Shown piece by piece: positions 38,681 to 45,445 of a DNA stretch of 45,445 nt. Source of the stretch: an uncultured Rikenellaceae bacterium (GTDB lineage: Bacteria > Bacteroidota > Bacteroidia > Bacteroidales > Rikenellaceae); the NCBI GenBank assembly GCA_947038405.1, contig CAMQVY010000017.1:1-45445 (forward strand), written 5' to 3'. The notes under the pieces are model-generated. The model was not told the origin of the DNA. It did not search any database and saw only the letters and a program-made list of their open reading frames with translations. Each line of letters starts with the position of its first letter. The first letter of the stretch is position 1. The position numbers and the translations under genes were made by a program.

Positions 38681-38768
38681 TTAAAATTAGTAACGGTTAG
38701 TTAAGTTATCATAAATATACTGAATCTGTATTACACTAATCTTTACTATTATAATCGCATGATATAAA

Positions 38769-39554
38769 TTAACGATCTAAATCAACCAAATAAAAGCAAG
38801 ATGTAGTGAAGTAGTTGCGAACATATCTTATCTTAGTTATAAACTTGTATAACTTACGCGGTCTTAAATTAAATTTTTGTTGATAATGCGGATTTATAAA
38901 CCAGAAAAATCTATCAATGACGTTGAATCCATTATCGGCAACAAGTTTTTCAAACAACTCAATCGACACTTTACAACTCTTTATATCTAACAACTCATCA
39001 ATACATCCGCGATCCTCACCAAATAGAGTCAAAACTGATTTATATATAGGTTTAGGCAATATGTGAATAAAAGGTAATTTAGAGCAAACTCTACTTCTAC
39101 ACCCCTGTTGGTGTCCACCGAAAGGCATTTGCCAAGCAGGGAATCCAAAAAATACAACCCCTTTTTCTGCAATAAATTGTTTTAAGTGGCTAAAAAACAT
39201 CTTTTTATCAGTGATATGTTCAATAACGTCATGTATTAAAATCACATCATATTTTTCATACTCTGAAAGATTCATATCAAAGAAATTTATTGTATTAAAT
39301 CTCCCATCCAATCCATCTTGCATAAAAAATTTCTTAGCGTTCTCCACTTTAACTTCCGAACAATCAATTCCAGTTACACAACAACCAATTTCAGCAAAAG
39401 GGAGGAGGTTTCCACCTTCGCCACATCCTATTTCTAAAATTTTTATTGTTGAGTCTACGTTTTTAACTTTTCGGATATAATCTATATAAAAATCTCTTGA
39501 TGTTTTAGCCGATTCATTAAAATATATCCGTCTATCAATATGTCTTTGTTGCAT
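38769..39554 (-). CDS. Class I SAM-dependent methyltransferase
   Basis: A 261-residue Rossmann methyltransferase of the UbiG/Methyltransf_11-23 type. Motif I is LEIGCGEGGNLLPFAEIG, motif II VTGIDCSEVKVENAKKF, and YDVILIHDVIEHI is motif IV. The C-terminal half is unlike ubiquinone methyltransferases and includes aromatic clusters (FFWFINPHYQQKF). Relatives are often found near polysaccharide genes, but here it is isolated. Substrate unknown. The 91 nt between it and the beta-galactosidase gene show nothing clear. Confidence 0.83.
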   Translation of the reverse strand: MQQRHIDRRIYFNESAKTSRDFYIDYIRKVKNVDSTIKILEIGCGEGGNLLPFAEIGCCVTGIDCSEVKVENAKKFFMQDGLDGRFNTINFFDMNLSEYEKYDVILIHDVIEHITDKKMFFSHLKQFIAEKGVVFFGFPAWQMPFGGHQQGCRSRVCSKLPFIHILPKPIYKSVLTLFGEDRGCIDELLDIKSCKVSIELFEKLVADNGFNVIDRFFWFINPHYQQKFNLRPRKLYKFITKIRYVRNYFTTSCFYLVDLDR

Positions 39555-39611
39555 TTTTTTGAATTATTAATAGTCTTTTAGACTATGTATTTTGGTTTCA
39601 TTGAGTTGCAT

Positions 39612-39653
39612 GTTCACTGCGATCACGCAGCGCCGCCCGCATAGGGCAGCTCC
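39612..39653. repeat. Single unit of the GC-rich intergenic repeat (inverted)
   Basis: GTTCACTGCGATCACGCAGC followed by GCCGCCCGCATAGGGCAG is the reverse complement of the 1414-1545 units. It lies 18 nt past the stop of the C_GCAxxG_C_C gene. Confidence 0.85.
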
Positions 39654-39671
39654 CAGCTTAGTTAAAAAAAA

Positions 39672-40124
39672 TTAAATTCGCTCCAAATACTCAGCATATA
39701 TTCTAGCGGCCTCTTCGACCATCTTAGCACAAGGTCTCTTCTTATAATACTCCGCAGTCCGCTCTTCAGCTTGATTTGTAATCTTATCAGACTTCACTAA
39801 GCCTAATAACTCTCCGCACTTCAGACTTCCGTTACGCTTCGCAAATTCAGCCGCTAACTCTTGGACTACTTTATAATTATTACTTTTACTTTTATTGTCC
39901 TCTCCAGTGATAGCACACTCTTGAAATCCTGCCAAAAGGAACATTCCACAAGCAGCACCACAAGTCTCTCTCATACGCCCAATGCCACCTCCAAAAGATG
40001 CCGACATTTTCAGAGCCATATTTTTATCTATATCATATATATCGGCAAAAGCCACGACAACTGACTGAGAACAATTGTATCCTTGTTGAAATAGCTCAAC
40101 AGCTCTATTTATTCTATCTTCCAT
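39672..40124 (-). CDS. C_GCAxxG_C_C family redox protein
   Basis: A 150-residue member of the C_GCAxxG_C_C family. The naming cysteines are seen: GYNCSQSV, then GAACGMFLLAG, the cysteine of KCGELLG and that of RPCAKMVEEAA. These are thought to form a redox-active or metal site; function unproven. It starts at the last base of the thiL stop (TAATG overlap), so the two are translationally coupled. Soluble, all-helical. Confidence 0.88.
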   Translation of the reverse strand: MEDRINRAVELFQQGYNCSQSVVVAFADIYDIDKNMALKMSASFGGGIGRMRETCGAACGMFLLAGFQECAITGEDNKSKSNNYKVVQELAAEFAKRNGSLKCGELLGLVKSDKITNQAEERTAEYYKKRPCAKMVEEAARIYAEYLERI

Positions 40125-41194
40125 TACTCCTTCTCTTCACTTGCATATCTAACAAAACCCTGTGCTTGCATCTCAATTGTACTTCCATCAGGAGTTACAA
40201 GAGCAGCACCAGTTCCATCTTCAGTTATGTGACCAACAACATCAATACCACCAATTTTAGCGATAAGATCCTGTTTTTCAAGAGGAATTGTAAATAATAT
40301 CTTGTGGTCGTCACCACCATTAAGAGCAGCAACAACAGGATCCGCATTTAGTTCTTCTGCCATTTTGTACGTCTCCTTAGCGATTGGAATACGATCTAAA
40401 TAGATCCTAGCTCCACACTTTGAACTTTTACAAATTTGAATAATATCCGAGCTAAGACCATCTGAAAGATCTATCATTGAAGTCGGAATAATCTCCTCTG
40501 CATCCAAAGACTCTATTACTACTCTTTGCGCTAAAGGTTTTAGTTGACTTCTTAATATATATTCATATCCATCAAATACTGGTTTAGGATCAGGGTGCCC
40601 ATCCAACACTCGTTTCTCTCTTTCGAGCAGTTGCAATCCCATATAAGCTGCACCTAAATCACCAGTAATACAAATTAGGTCATTCAACTTTGCCCCACTT
40701 CTATATACTATCTTATCTCTATCAACCTCACCAAGCGTAGATATTGAGATTGCCAATCCAGTTAACGATGCAGATGTGTCACCACCAACAAGATCAATCG
40801 AGTAATCTTCACAAGCAGTCTGTACCCCTTCATAGAAATCTTTAAGTTGCTCAACAGATATTTTAGATGAAATAGCCAATCCAATTGTTATTTGAGTAGG
40901 TTTTCCATTCATAGCATATATGTCGTTACATCCAACCACCACTGTTTTATAACCTAAATGTTTAAAAGGGAAATAAGTTAGGTCGAAATGTATTCCCTCC
41001 ATAAGCAGGTCTGTCGATAAAAGCGTGTAAGACTTCGACTCTTGCGCGCTATTAATAACCGCCGCATCATCACCAATTGCAAAAACAGTAGATGCTACTT
41101 TATTTTCAAACTTTGATGTCAATTCATCTATTAATCCAAACTCTCCAAGTTCTGATATTTCGGTACGATTTTGCTTCTCCATATATTCTTTCAT
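40124..41194 (-). CDS. thiL: Thiamine-monophosphate kinase
   Basis: This enzyme phosphorylates thiamine phosphate to thiamine pyrophosphate, the active cofactor. The PurM/ThiL fold is recognised by GEFGLIDEL, FAIGDDAAVI, LLSTDLLMEGIHFDL, VGCNDIYAMNGKP, DLVGGDTSAS, ICITGDLGAAYMGL and MIDLSDGLSSDI. At 356 residues it is full length. No other thiamine genes are near and I see no TPP riboswitch in the 5' region. Divergent from adk with overlapping promoters. Confidence 0.94.
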   Translation of the reverse strand: MKEYMEKQNRTEISELGEFGLIDELTSKFENKVASTVFAIGDDAAVINSAQESKSYTLLSTDLLMEGIHFDLTYFPFKHLGYKTVVVGCNDIYAMNGKPTQITIGLAISSKISVEQLKDFYEGVQTACEDYSIDLVGGDTSASLTGLAISISTLGEVDRDKIVYRSGAKLNDLICITGDLGAAYMGLQLLEREKRVLDGHPDPKPVFDGYEYILRSQLKPLAQRVVIESLDAEEIIPTSMIDLSDGLSSDIIQICKSSKCGARIYLDRIPIAKETYKMAEELNADPVVAALNGGDDHKILFTIPLEKQDLIAKIGGIDVVGHITEDGTGAALVTPDGSTIEMQAQGFVRYASEEKE

Positions 41195-41209
41195 TAAATA
41201 ATTTACCTA

Positions 41210-41239
41210 CAAAGTTAGTCTATCTTTTGAAAAGGCAAA
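41210..41239 (-). promoter_or_regulatory. Promoter of thiL
   Basis: Minus-strand TTTG (41236-41239), 18-nt spacer, TAACTTTG (41210-41217), 15 nt before the ATG. It interleaves with the adk promoter on the other strand. Confidence 0.68.
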
Positions 41240-41256
41240 AAAAAAAAATAACTTTG
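41225..41256 (+). promoter_or_regulatory. Promoter of adk
   Basis: TTTTG (41225-41229), 19-nt spacer that includes a 12-A run, TAACTTTG (41249-41256). Leader of about 110 nt to the ATG. Confidence 0.8.
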
Positions 41257-41373
41257 CGCTCTAATTAAAGTCATAAAGGCTATAAATTTAGTGTATAAAT
41301 ATATGTATACTAATTTTCAATAGTTAAAAGTCGTTAAAAAAAATAAAATTATCAATTTAAATTAATTATTACA

Positions 41374-41949
41374 ATGTTGAATATCGTACTATTTGGCCCT
41401 CCGGGAGCAGGAAAAGGAACACAAGCAGAGAAACTAATTGCAAAATACAACTTAAACCACATCTCAACAGGAGAAGTAATTCGTCAAGAGATTAAGAATG
41501 GTACAGAAGTAGGAAAAAGCATTGAAGACTACATTCAAAAAGGAGAACTAGCACCAGACTCATTAGTTATTGAGATGATTGCTAACTTTGTAAAGGACAA
41601 TAGTGATTGCGCAGGAAATATTTTTGATGGTTTCCCAAGAACTACACACCAAGCAGAGAAGTTTGATGAGATAATGAAAACAAACTCACTTGATGTTGAT
41701 GTTATGTTATCTTTAGACGTTCCTGATGACTCATTAGTAGAGCGTTTATTGTTGAGAGGCAAAGATAGCGGTCGTGCAGATGATAGCAGCGAGGATGTAA
41801 TTCGCAACCGAATTGCAGTCTACAAAGAGCAAACAGCAATCGTAGCTAATTTTTATGAGGCTCAAGGTAAGCATATTTCAGTAAATGGACTAGGCACGAT
41901 TGATGAGATCTTCTCACGTCTATGCGCAGAGATCGACAAGCTAAAGTAA
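41374..41949 (+). CDS. adk: Adenylate kinase
   Basis: This enzyme balances ATP, ADP and AMP. P-loop GPPGAGKGTQ at residues 7-16, the AMP-binding HISTGEVIR and DGFPRTTHQAEKF, and the LID region RGKDSGRADDSSEDVIRNRI are visible. At 191 residues it has the short LID without zinc cysteines. It has its own promoter and is separated by 252 nt from the ribosomal operon; that gap holds the rpsF promoter and no ORF. Confidence 0.96.
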   Translation: MLNIVLFGPPGAGKGTQAEKLIAKYNLNHISTGEVIRQEIKNGTEVGKSIEDYIQKGELAPDSLVIEMIANFVKDNSDCAGNIFDGFPRTTHQAEKFDEIMKTNSLDVDVMLSLDVPDDSLVERLLLRGKDSGRADDSSEDVIRNRIAVYKEQTAIVANFYEAQGKHISVNGLGTIDEIFSRLCAEIDKLK

Positions 41950-42133
41950 ATTGCTTTCTTGCTATTGCGCAAAAAAGTCTACTTTAGGTAATTCACACAA
42001 ACAAAGCAATTAACATTTGTGAAATTTTATAAAAAAAAGAGCTTTAATTTAAGTCAAATTAGCATTAAAACTCTATAATATATCACTTTACACGTAATAT
42101 AACACTAATAAAGGTAATAAAAGATATAAAACC

Positions 42134-42164
42134 TTTGCATTTATATAAAAAAGAAGTACTTTTG
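42134..42164 (+). promoter_or_regulatory. Promoter of the rpsF-rpsR-rplI operon
   Basis: TTTG (42134-42137), 19-nt spacer, TACTTTTG (42157-42164); leader of about 31 nt to rpsF. Confidence 0.85.
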
Positions 42165-42201
42165 TATCGCATTATTGCAATTTAAATCTTAATAAATAAT
42201 T

Positions 42202-42543
42202 ATGAACAATTACGAAACCGTTTTCATTGTCACTCCGGTTCTATCGGAGGCACAGGTTCAGGAAGTGCTCGGCAAATTCCAAGGTGTAATTACCGAGAAC
42301 GGTGGTCAGATTGTGAATACAGAGGAGTGGGGAATTAAAAAACTCGCTTATCCTATTCAAAAAAAGACTACTGGATCTTACCTATTTGTAGAATTCACAG
42401 CTGAGGGCGACCTTATTGAAAAGCTGGAGAAACAATTTCGTCGTGACGAGCGCGTTATCCGTTTCTTAACTTTCAGACAAGACAAGTACGCTGCTGAGTA
42501 CGCTATCAAACGTAGAAATAAATTAGGTAAAAAGGAGGAATAA
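42202..42543 (+). CDS. rpsF: 30S ribosomal protein S6
   Basis: A 113-residue ferredoxin-like-fold protein of the small subunit that pairs with S18. It begins [16 protein letters not shown] and contains [25 protein letters not shown], both typical. The basic tail [11 protein letters not shown] is usual. It heads a three-gene ribosomal operon (3 nt to rpsR). Confidence 0.97.
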   Translation: MNNYETVFIVTPVLSEAQVQEVLGKFQGVITENGGQIVNTEEWGIKKLAYPIQKKTTGSYLFVEFTAEGDLIEKLEKQFRRDERVIRFLTFRQDKYAAEYAIKRRNKLGKKEE

Positions 42544-42546
42544 ACT

Positions 42547-42819
42547 ATGGCTGCACATAATCAATCAGAAATAAGATACTTGAATCCTCCTACAGTAGAG
42601 GTTAAGAAGAAGAAATATTGCCGTTTTAAAAAATCAGGCATTAAGTATATTGACTATAAGGATGGTGAATTCTTGAAGAAATTCCTTAACGAACAAGGAA
42701 AAGTTCTACCAAGACGTCTGACTGGTACTTCTCAAAAATATCAGAAAAAAGTGGCTCAAGCTGTAAAGCGTGCTCGTCACTTGGCAATTTTGCCGTTCGT
42801 AACCGATTTAATGAAATAA
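42547..42819 (+). CDS. rpsR: 30S ribosomal protein S18
   Basis: A 90-residue S18, partner of S6 in the platform of the 30S subunit. [18 protein letters not shown] and [31 protein letters not shown] are family hallmarks. One cysteine (Cys26) remains in the CRF motif. Lies 3 nt after rpsF. Confidence 0.97.
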   Translation: MAAHNQSEIRYLNPPTVEVKKKKYCRFKKSGIKYIDYKDGEFLKKFLNEQGKVLPRRLTGTSQKYQKKVAQAVKRARHLAILPFVTDLMK

Positions 42820-42835
42820 TTAATAGAGGAGTAAA

Positions 42836-43273
42836 ATGGAAGTAATTCTTATTAAAGACGTAGAGAACTTAGGTTACGCTAACGAAATTGTTAATGTACG
42901 CCCAGGATACGCAAATAACTGCCTTATCCCTCAAGGTTATGCAAAGTCGGCTACGGCATCTGCAAAAAAGGTATTGGCTGAGAACTTAAAACAACGTGCT
43001 CACAAAGACGCTAAGTTTCTTTCTGATGCTGAGGCATTGGCTACAAAAATTGGTGAAACAGCTCTTTCTATCGCTGTTAAAGCTGAAGAGGGTAAAATCT
43101 TTGGTTCTGTAACATCTACAAACATTGCTGAGGCACTTGCTGCTAAAGGTATTGAAGTAGATCGCAAAGCTATCATTGTTGATCCTGTTAAGATGATAGG
43201 TGAATATGAGGCTATTGTAAAAGTTTACAAAGAAGTTAAAGCAACTGTTAAATTTTCTGTTATTGCAGAGTAA
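42836..43273 (+). CDS. rplI: 50S ribosomal protein L9
   Basis: A 145-residue L9 with the usual two-domain shape: N-terminal domain MEVILIKDVENLGYANEIVNVRPGYANNCLIPQG-type start, long central helix and C-terminal domain (KIFGSVTSTNIAEAL). Binds 23S rRNA at the base of the L1 stalk. Last gene of the operon, 16 nt after rpsR and 17 nt before the terminator. Confidence 0.97.
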   Translation: MEVILIKDVENLGYANEIVNVRPGYANNCLIPQGYAKSATASAKKVLAENLKQRAHKDAKFLSDAEALATKIGETALSIAVKAEEGKIFGSVTSTNIAEALAAKGIEVDRKAIIVDPVKMIGEYEAIVKVYKEVKATVKFSVIAE

Positions 43274-43290
43274 TTTAATATCGCATATTT

Positions 43291-43334
43291 AAAAAGAGAG
43301 CCGTTCGGAATTTATTCTGAACGGCTCTCTTTTT
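43291..43334 (+). terminator. Terminator of the ribosomal operon
   Basis: AAAAAGAGAGCCGTTC (43291-43306) pairs perfectly with 43319-43334; the stem extends with GGAA/TTCT (one G-T) and ends in TTTTT. A strong rho-independent terminator. Confidence 0.93.
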
Positions 43335-43360
43335 GTAAATTTTACAGAAAACTACACCTA

Positions 43361-43533
43361 AGCGAGCAACGGTGCATCATCTCACTCTACAAACTACCAC
43401 AGAAAACGAAGTTTTCACAGAAGTTTGATTAAACTTTTTAAAGTTTATCGCCAAAGGCAGTTCGTTGACTAGTTTAGTTGGCATCACGCAGGGAACTGCC
43501 CTACGCGGGCAACGGTGCGTGATCGCACTCAAC
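43361..43533. repeat. Composite intergenic repeat, second copy
   Basis: The left unit (43361-43390) is degenerate. The core (43391-43464) matches 12110-12183 with about four changes, and the right unit 43486-43533 matches 12189-12236 with two changes in 48. A 21-nt stretch (43465-43485, GTTGACTAGTTTAGTTGG...) lies between core and right unit and is absent from the first copy. It fills the gap between convergent rplI and the RmlC-like gene. No ORF. Confidence 0.9.
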
Positions 43534-43540
43534 TAATAGT

Positions 43541-44122
43541 TTATTTCCAAATTGCACTTGGAGTCCATGATCTGAAAGCAGGTAATCTTTTATCTCTATC
43601 AGAGACCCTAAGATACTTCTCATCAATATCATATCTTTCAAATTCCCAATCAATAGTAAGGATAGCATCATGCCATATTACGCCCGCCACATCTTTAGCG
43701 TTATCAGGATTATTACAATCAGAAATAATTTCTGTATTTTTCTCAAGCGTTAAAAAACCATGGGCAAATTGCTCTGGAATATATACGATACGTTGATTCT
43801 CAGCAGATACTTCTACCGACCATGAAGCACCATAATCACGGCTATCAGGTCTTAAATCAACCGCAACATAAAGCACAGCCCCCGAAACTACACGTACGAC
43901 CTTTGCTTGCGTATTTTCACGTTGAAAATGAAGTCCACTCAATATACCACGAGCAAGTTTTTGTCTACTTTCATAAACAAATTCACCCTCAATTCCTACC
44001 TCACTTAGCTCTTGTTCCGAATACTGCTCCATTGTAGGAATACATACCTCACTATGAGTTATCGGTTCAACGATCAACAATCCTTTTATTGGGTTCTCTA
44101 TTACTTTAAATTTTGACATCAA
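43541..44122 (-). CDS. RmlC-like cupin, dTDP-4-dehydrorhamnose 3,5-epimerase family (atypical site)
   Basis: A 193-residue RmlC-family cupin. The catalytic base His65 is kept in SGLHFQ, Lys74 in AKVVRVV, and FAHGFLTL and the KIDW-like LTIDWEF blocks are present. Two expected residues differ: the tyrosine of the canonical EFLYK segment (the general acid) is Ser134 in EIISDC, and the arginine usually before GLH (RGVLRGLH) is Ser62 in RGILSGLH. It may be a 3-epimerase or other nucleotide-sugar enzyme rather than true RmlC. No rmlABD neighbours are visible. Start at 44122 or the next Met at 44119. Confidence 0.82.
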   Translation of the reverse strand: MMSKFKVIENPIKGLLIVEPITHSEVCIPTMEQYSEQELSEVGIEGEFVYESRQKLARGILSGLHFQRENTQAKVVRVVSGAVLYVAVDLRPDSRDYGASWSVEVSAENQRIVYIPEQFAHGFLTLEKNTEIISDCNNPDNAKDVAGVIWHDAILTIDWEFERYDIDEKYLRVSDRDKRLPAFRSWTPSAIWK

Positions 44123-44199
44123 TTTTACGTTTTATCTATTTGTACAAATATAAACATTTAGTTCCTCCGTTCCAAATATTATTTGTAATGAGAATATTA

Positions 44200-44242
44200 G
44201 TTGACTGAGCACCGCTATATAAAAAGTGATGTAGCAGCCAAC
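44200..44242. repeat. Imperfect palindrome downstream of ridA
   Basis: The arms GTTGACTGAGCACCGC and its partner ending CAGCCAAC pair only partly. The ends resemble the 31170-31230 inverted repeat (GTTGxCTGCTACA). It may act as the ridA terminator; the relation to the larger repeat family is tentative. Confidence 0.4.
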
Positions 44243-44249
44243 ATAAATT

Positions 44250-44624
44250 TTATTTTATAGCAATAGTTTCTATCTCTATTTTCACACCTAGCGGAAGTTT
44301 TGCAACCTGATAACATACACGAGCAGGTGGATTTTCGCTATAATAAGATCCATAAACATCATTCATTGCAGCGAAATTATCCATATCGTCAAGAAGTACT
44401 GTAGACTTCACCACATCGCTGTATGTATATCCAGCCTCTTCAAGGATTGCACCAATATTTTTAAGACACTGGCGAGTTTGCCCTTGAATTGTATCAACAA
44501 ACTCTCCATTAGCTGGATCAATAGGAATTTGACCAGAAACATAAAGAGTACCATTTGCTTCGATAGCTTGAGAGTAAGGACCTAGAGCTTTAGGCGCATT
44601 ACTAGAACAGATAATTTTTTTCAT
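44250..44624 (-). CDS. ridA: RidA family reactive-imine deaminase
   Basis: A 124-residue trimeric Rid protein that hydrolyses reactive 2-imino acids such as iminobutanoate, protecting PLP enzymes. Family blocks: APKALGPYSQAIEANGTLYVSGQIPIDP-type start, NIGAILEEAGYTYSDVVKSTVLLDDM and NPPARVCYQVAKLPLGVKIEIE with the active-site arginine. Full length. Isolated gene. Confidence 0.93.
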   Translation of the reverse strand: MKKIICSSNAPKALGPYSQAIEANGTLYVSGQIPIDPANGEFVDTIQGQTRQCLKNIGAILEEAGYTYSDVVKSTVLLDDMDNFAAMNDVYGSYYSENPPARVCYQVAKLPLGVKIEIETIAIK

Positions 44625-44738
44625 TTTATTATAATTTTTTAAATTTATTTATTTCCATGCAATCCTTCATACGTATCATTATATATTATTATCAACGCAT
44701 ATCAAGTAAAAGCACAATATAAGCCAATAATTTATATC

Positions 44739-45398
44739 TTAATATTTACCCATAGTCATATGCGGCACACCCTCACTAGATATAGATTGTATTGGGCAAT
44801 TATACCTTTTAAGTTGCTCGTTAGATATAACATTTGAACGATGTCTATGTACTTTTTTATTTACACACACTATATTTTTAACTACACTTGTTGTCATTAC
44901 GACATCATGTGAGACCATAATTATAGCTATTTTTTCATTTAGAGTACGCAATATAGCGTATAATTCCTTTTCAAATTTATTATCAACAAAATTCGCTGGC
45001 TCATCGAGTATTAATAGTTTAGGATCAGAGATAAGAGCACGACAAAGTAACACTCTTTGTAACTCACCACCAGACAACTCACCCACTGCTTTATTAGCGA
45101 GAGCACCCACTCCAACCATAGTTAACAGTTCAATTGCACGATTTTTATCCTCCTTAGAGTATTTAGCAAAAATAGATTTACGAGACATCATTCCCGACAA
45201 AACGACCTCTTTCACTGATATAGGAAATGTTTTATCGAAATTATTTATCTGAGGAAGGTATCCTATAAATTTATTTTTATTACTCTCGAACTCACCATAA
45301 AACTCGATTTCACCAGAATACTCTACACCACCTAAAATAGTTTTAATAAGAGTAGTTTTACCTCCACCATTTGGACCTATTATACCAATGAAGTCATC
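44739..45398 (-). CDS. Metal ABC transporter ATPase (ZnuC/MntB-like), 5' partial
   Basis: This ABC ATPase is cut by the contig end: the open frame runs unbroken from the stop at 44739 to the adapter junction, beginning DDFIGIIGPNGGGKTTLIKT. Walker A GPNGGGKT, Q-loop YLPQINNFDKTFPIS, signature LSGGELQR, Walker B LLILDEP and H-loop VSHD are all present. The YLPQ...FPISVKEVVLSG pattern fits zinc or manganese importers (ZnuC/MntB). The first few tens of residues, and any permease or binding protein, lie outside. The short internal ATG at 45215 is not the start. Confidence 0.87.
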   Translation of the reverse strand, partial: DDFIGIIGPNGGGKTTLIKTILGGVEYSGEIEFYGEFESNKNKFIGYLPQINNFDKTFPISVKEVVLSGMMSRKSIFAKYSKEDKNRAIELLTMVGVGALANKAVGELSGGELQRVLLCRALISDPKLLILDEPANFVDNKFEKELYAILRTLNEKIAIIMVSHDVVMTTSVVKNIVCVNKKVHRHRSNVISNEQLKRYNCPIQSISSEGVPHMTMGKY

Positions 45399-45445
45399 AG
45401 ATCGGAAGAGCGTCGTGTAGGGAAAGAGTGTTAAGATTAGTGTAG
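45399..45445 (-). other. Illumina TruSeq P5-side adapter (artefact)
   Basis: This is the reverse complement of the adapter at 1-50: read-1 primer site 45399-45431, index TAAGATTA (reverse complement of TAATCTTA) 45432-45439, then the P5 end. It cuts the last gene. Confidence 0.98.

Noticed and set aside
41949-42011. Terminator of adk formed by AATTGCTTT and AAAGCAATT
   Set aside because: The arms are only 9 bp and about 45 nt apart, too weak to call.
42202-42270. S6:S18 autoregulatory RNA motif at the start of rpsF
   Set aside because: A CTCCG/CGGAG mini-hairpin is visible inside the coding start, but I cannot show the required bulged CCG structure in the leader, so it is not listed.

Overview
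The window is a contig from a low-GC member of the Bacteroidales, assembled from Illumina reads. Evidence for the group: many genes sit behind the Bacteroidetes housekeeping promoter (a TTG/TTTG element about 19 bases upstream of TAnnTTTG); several families are largely confined to this phylum (DUF4294, DUF3276/Pur-alpha, PorT-like barrels, PCMD lipoproteins, a LuxC-type acyl-CoA reductase, ISAon1-type transposases); and the phosphofructokinase is of the PPi type. I cannot fix the genus; a Rikenellaceae-like gut or rumen bacterium is only a guess. Both ends carry untrimmed Illumina TruSeq adapter (1-50 and 45399-45445), so the biological sequence is about 51-45398. The terminal inverted repeat is an artefact.

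Layout. 232-1409: decayed CynX/NimT-type MFS transporter with an in-frame amber codon, an apparent one-base loss after its ATG, and a tandem 56-nt repeat against its start. 1678-2910: pfkA. 3103-8064: five-gene minus-strand operon: sensor-type [FeFe]-hydrogenase with PAS domain, SpoIIE-type phosphatase, thioredoxin-like [2Fe-2S] protein, group-B-like [FeFe]-hydrogenase and FlK-like thioesterase. This is the most interesting functional unit; it looks like a redox or H2-sensing output coupled to a fermentative hydrogenase. 8122-12040: DUF4294, DUF3276, mnmA, a DUF368 (PopT-like) carrier and aroE. 12239-17277: birA, a PorT-like barrel with a PCMD lipoprotein, and kdsB. 17451-20185: acyl-CoA reductase, a pRiA4b ORF-3-like protein, miaA and tRNA-Leu(TAA). 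20262-21312: truncated ISAon1-like insertion sequence abutting the tRNA. 21391-23343: two-part beta-rich lipoprotein. 23528-23623: SRP RNA. 23787-31162: mltG, a CBM9-like protein, a DHA2 efflux pump, rmuC, rpe and an ABC-F protein. 31226-31405: unlisted 59-residue gene with its own promoter. 31666-38677: DEAD-box helicase, DPP-IV-like peptidase and GH2 beta-galactosidase. 38769-41194: methyltransferase, C_GCAxxG_C_C protein and thiL. 41374-43273: adk and rpsF-rpsR-rplI. 43541-45398: RmlC-like protein, RidA and a partial metal-ABC ATPase.

A second theme is a family of GC-rich, palindrome-bearing intergenic repeats (1414-1545, 3050-3077, 12055-12236, 39612-39653, 43361-43533), mostly at the 3' ends of genes. 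Two copies share a composite structure: a roughly 74-nt AT-rich core bounded by a GC-rich unit. No CRISPR array, prophage or toxin-antitoxin pair was seen. Most remaining genes are ordinary housekeeping genes.
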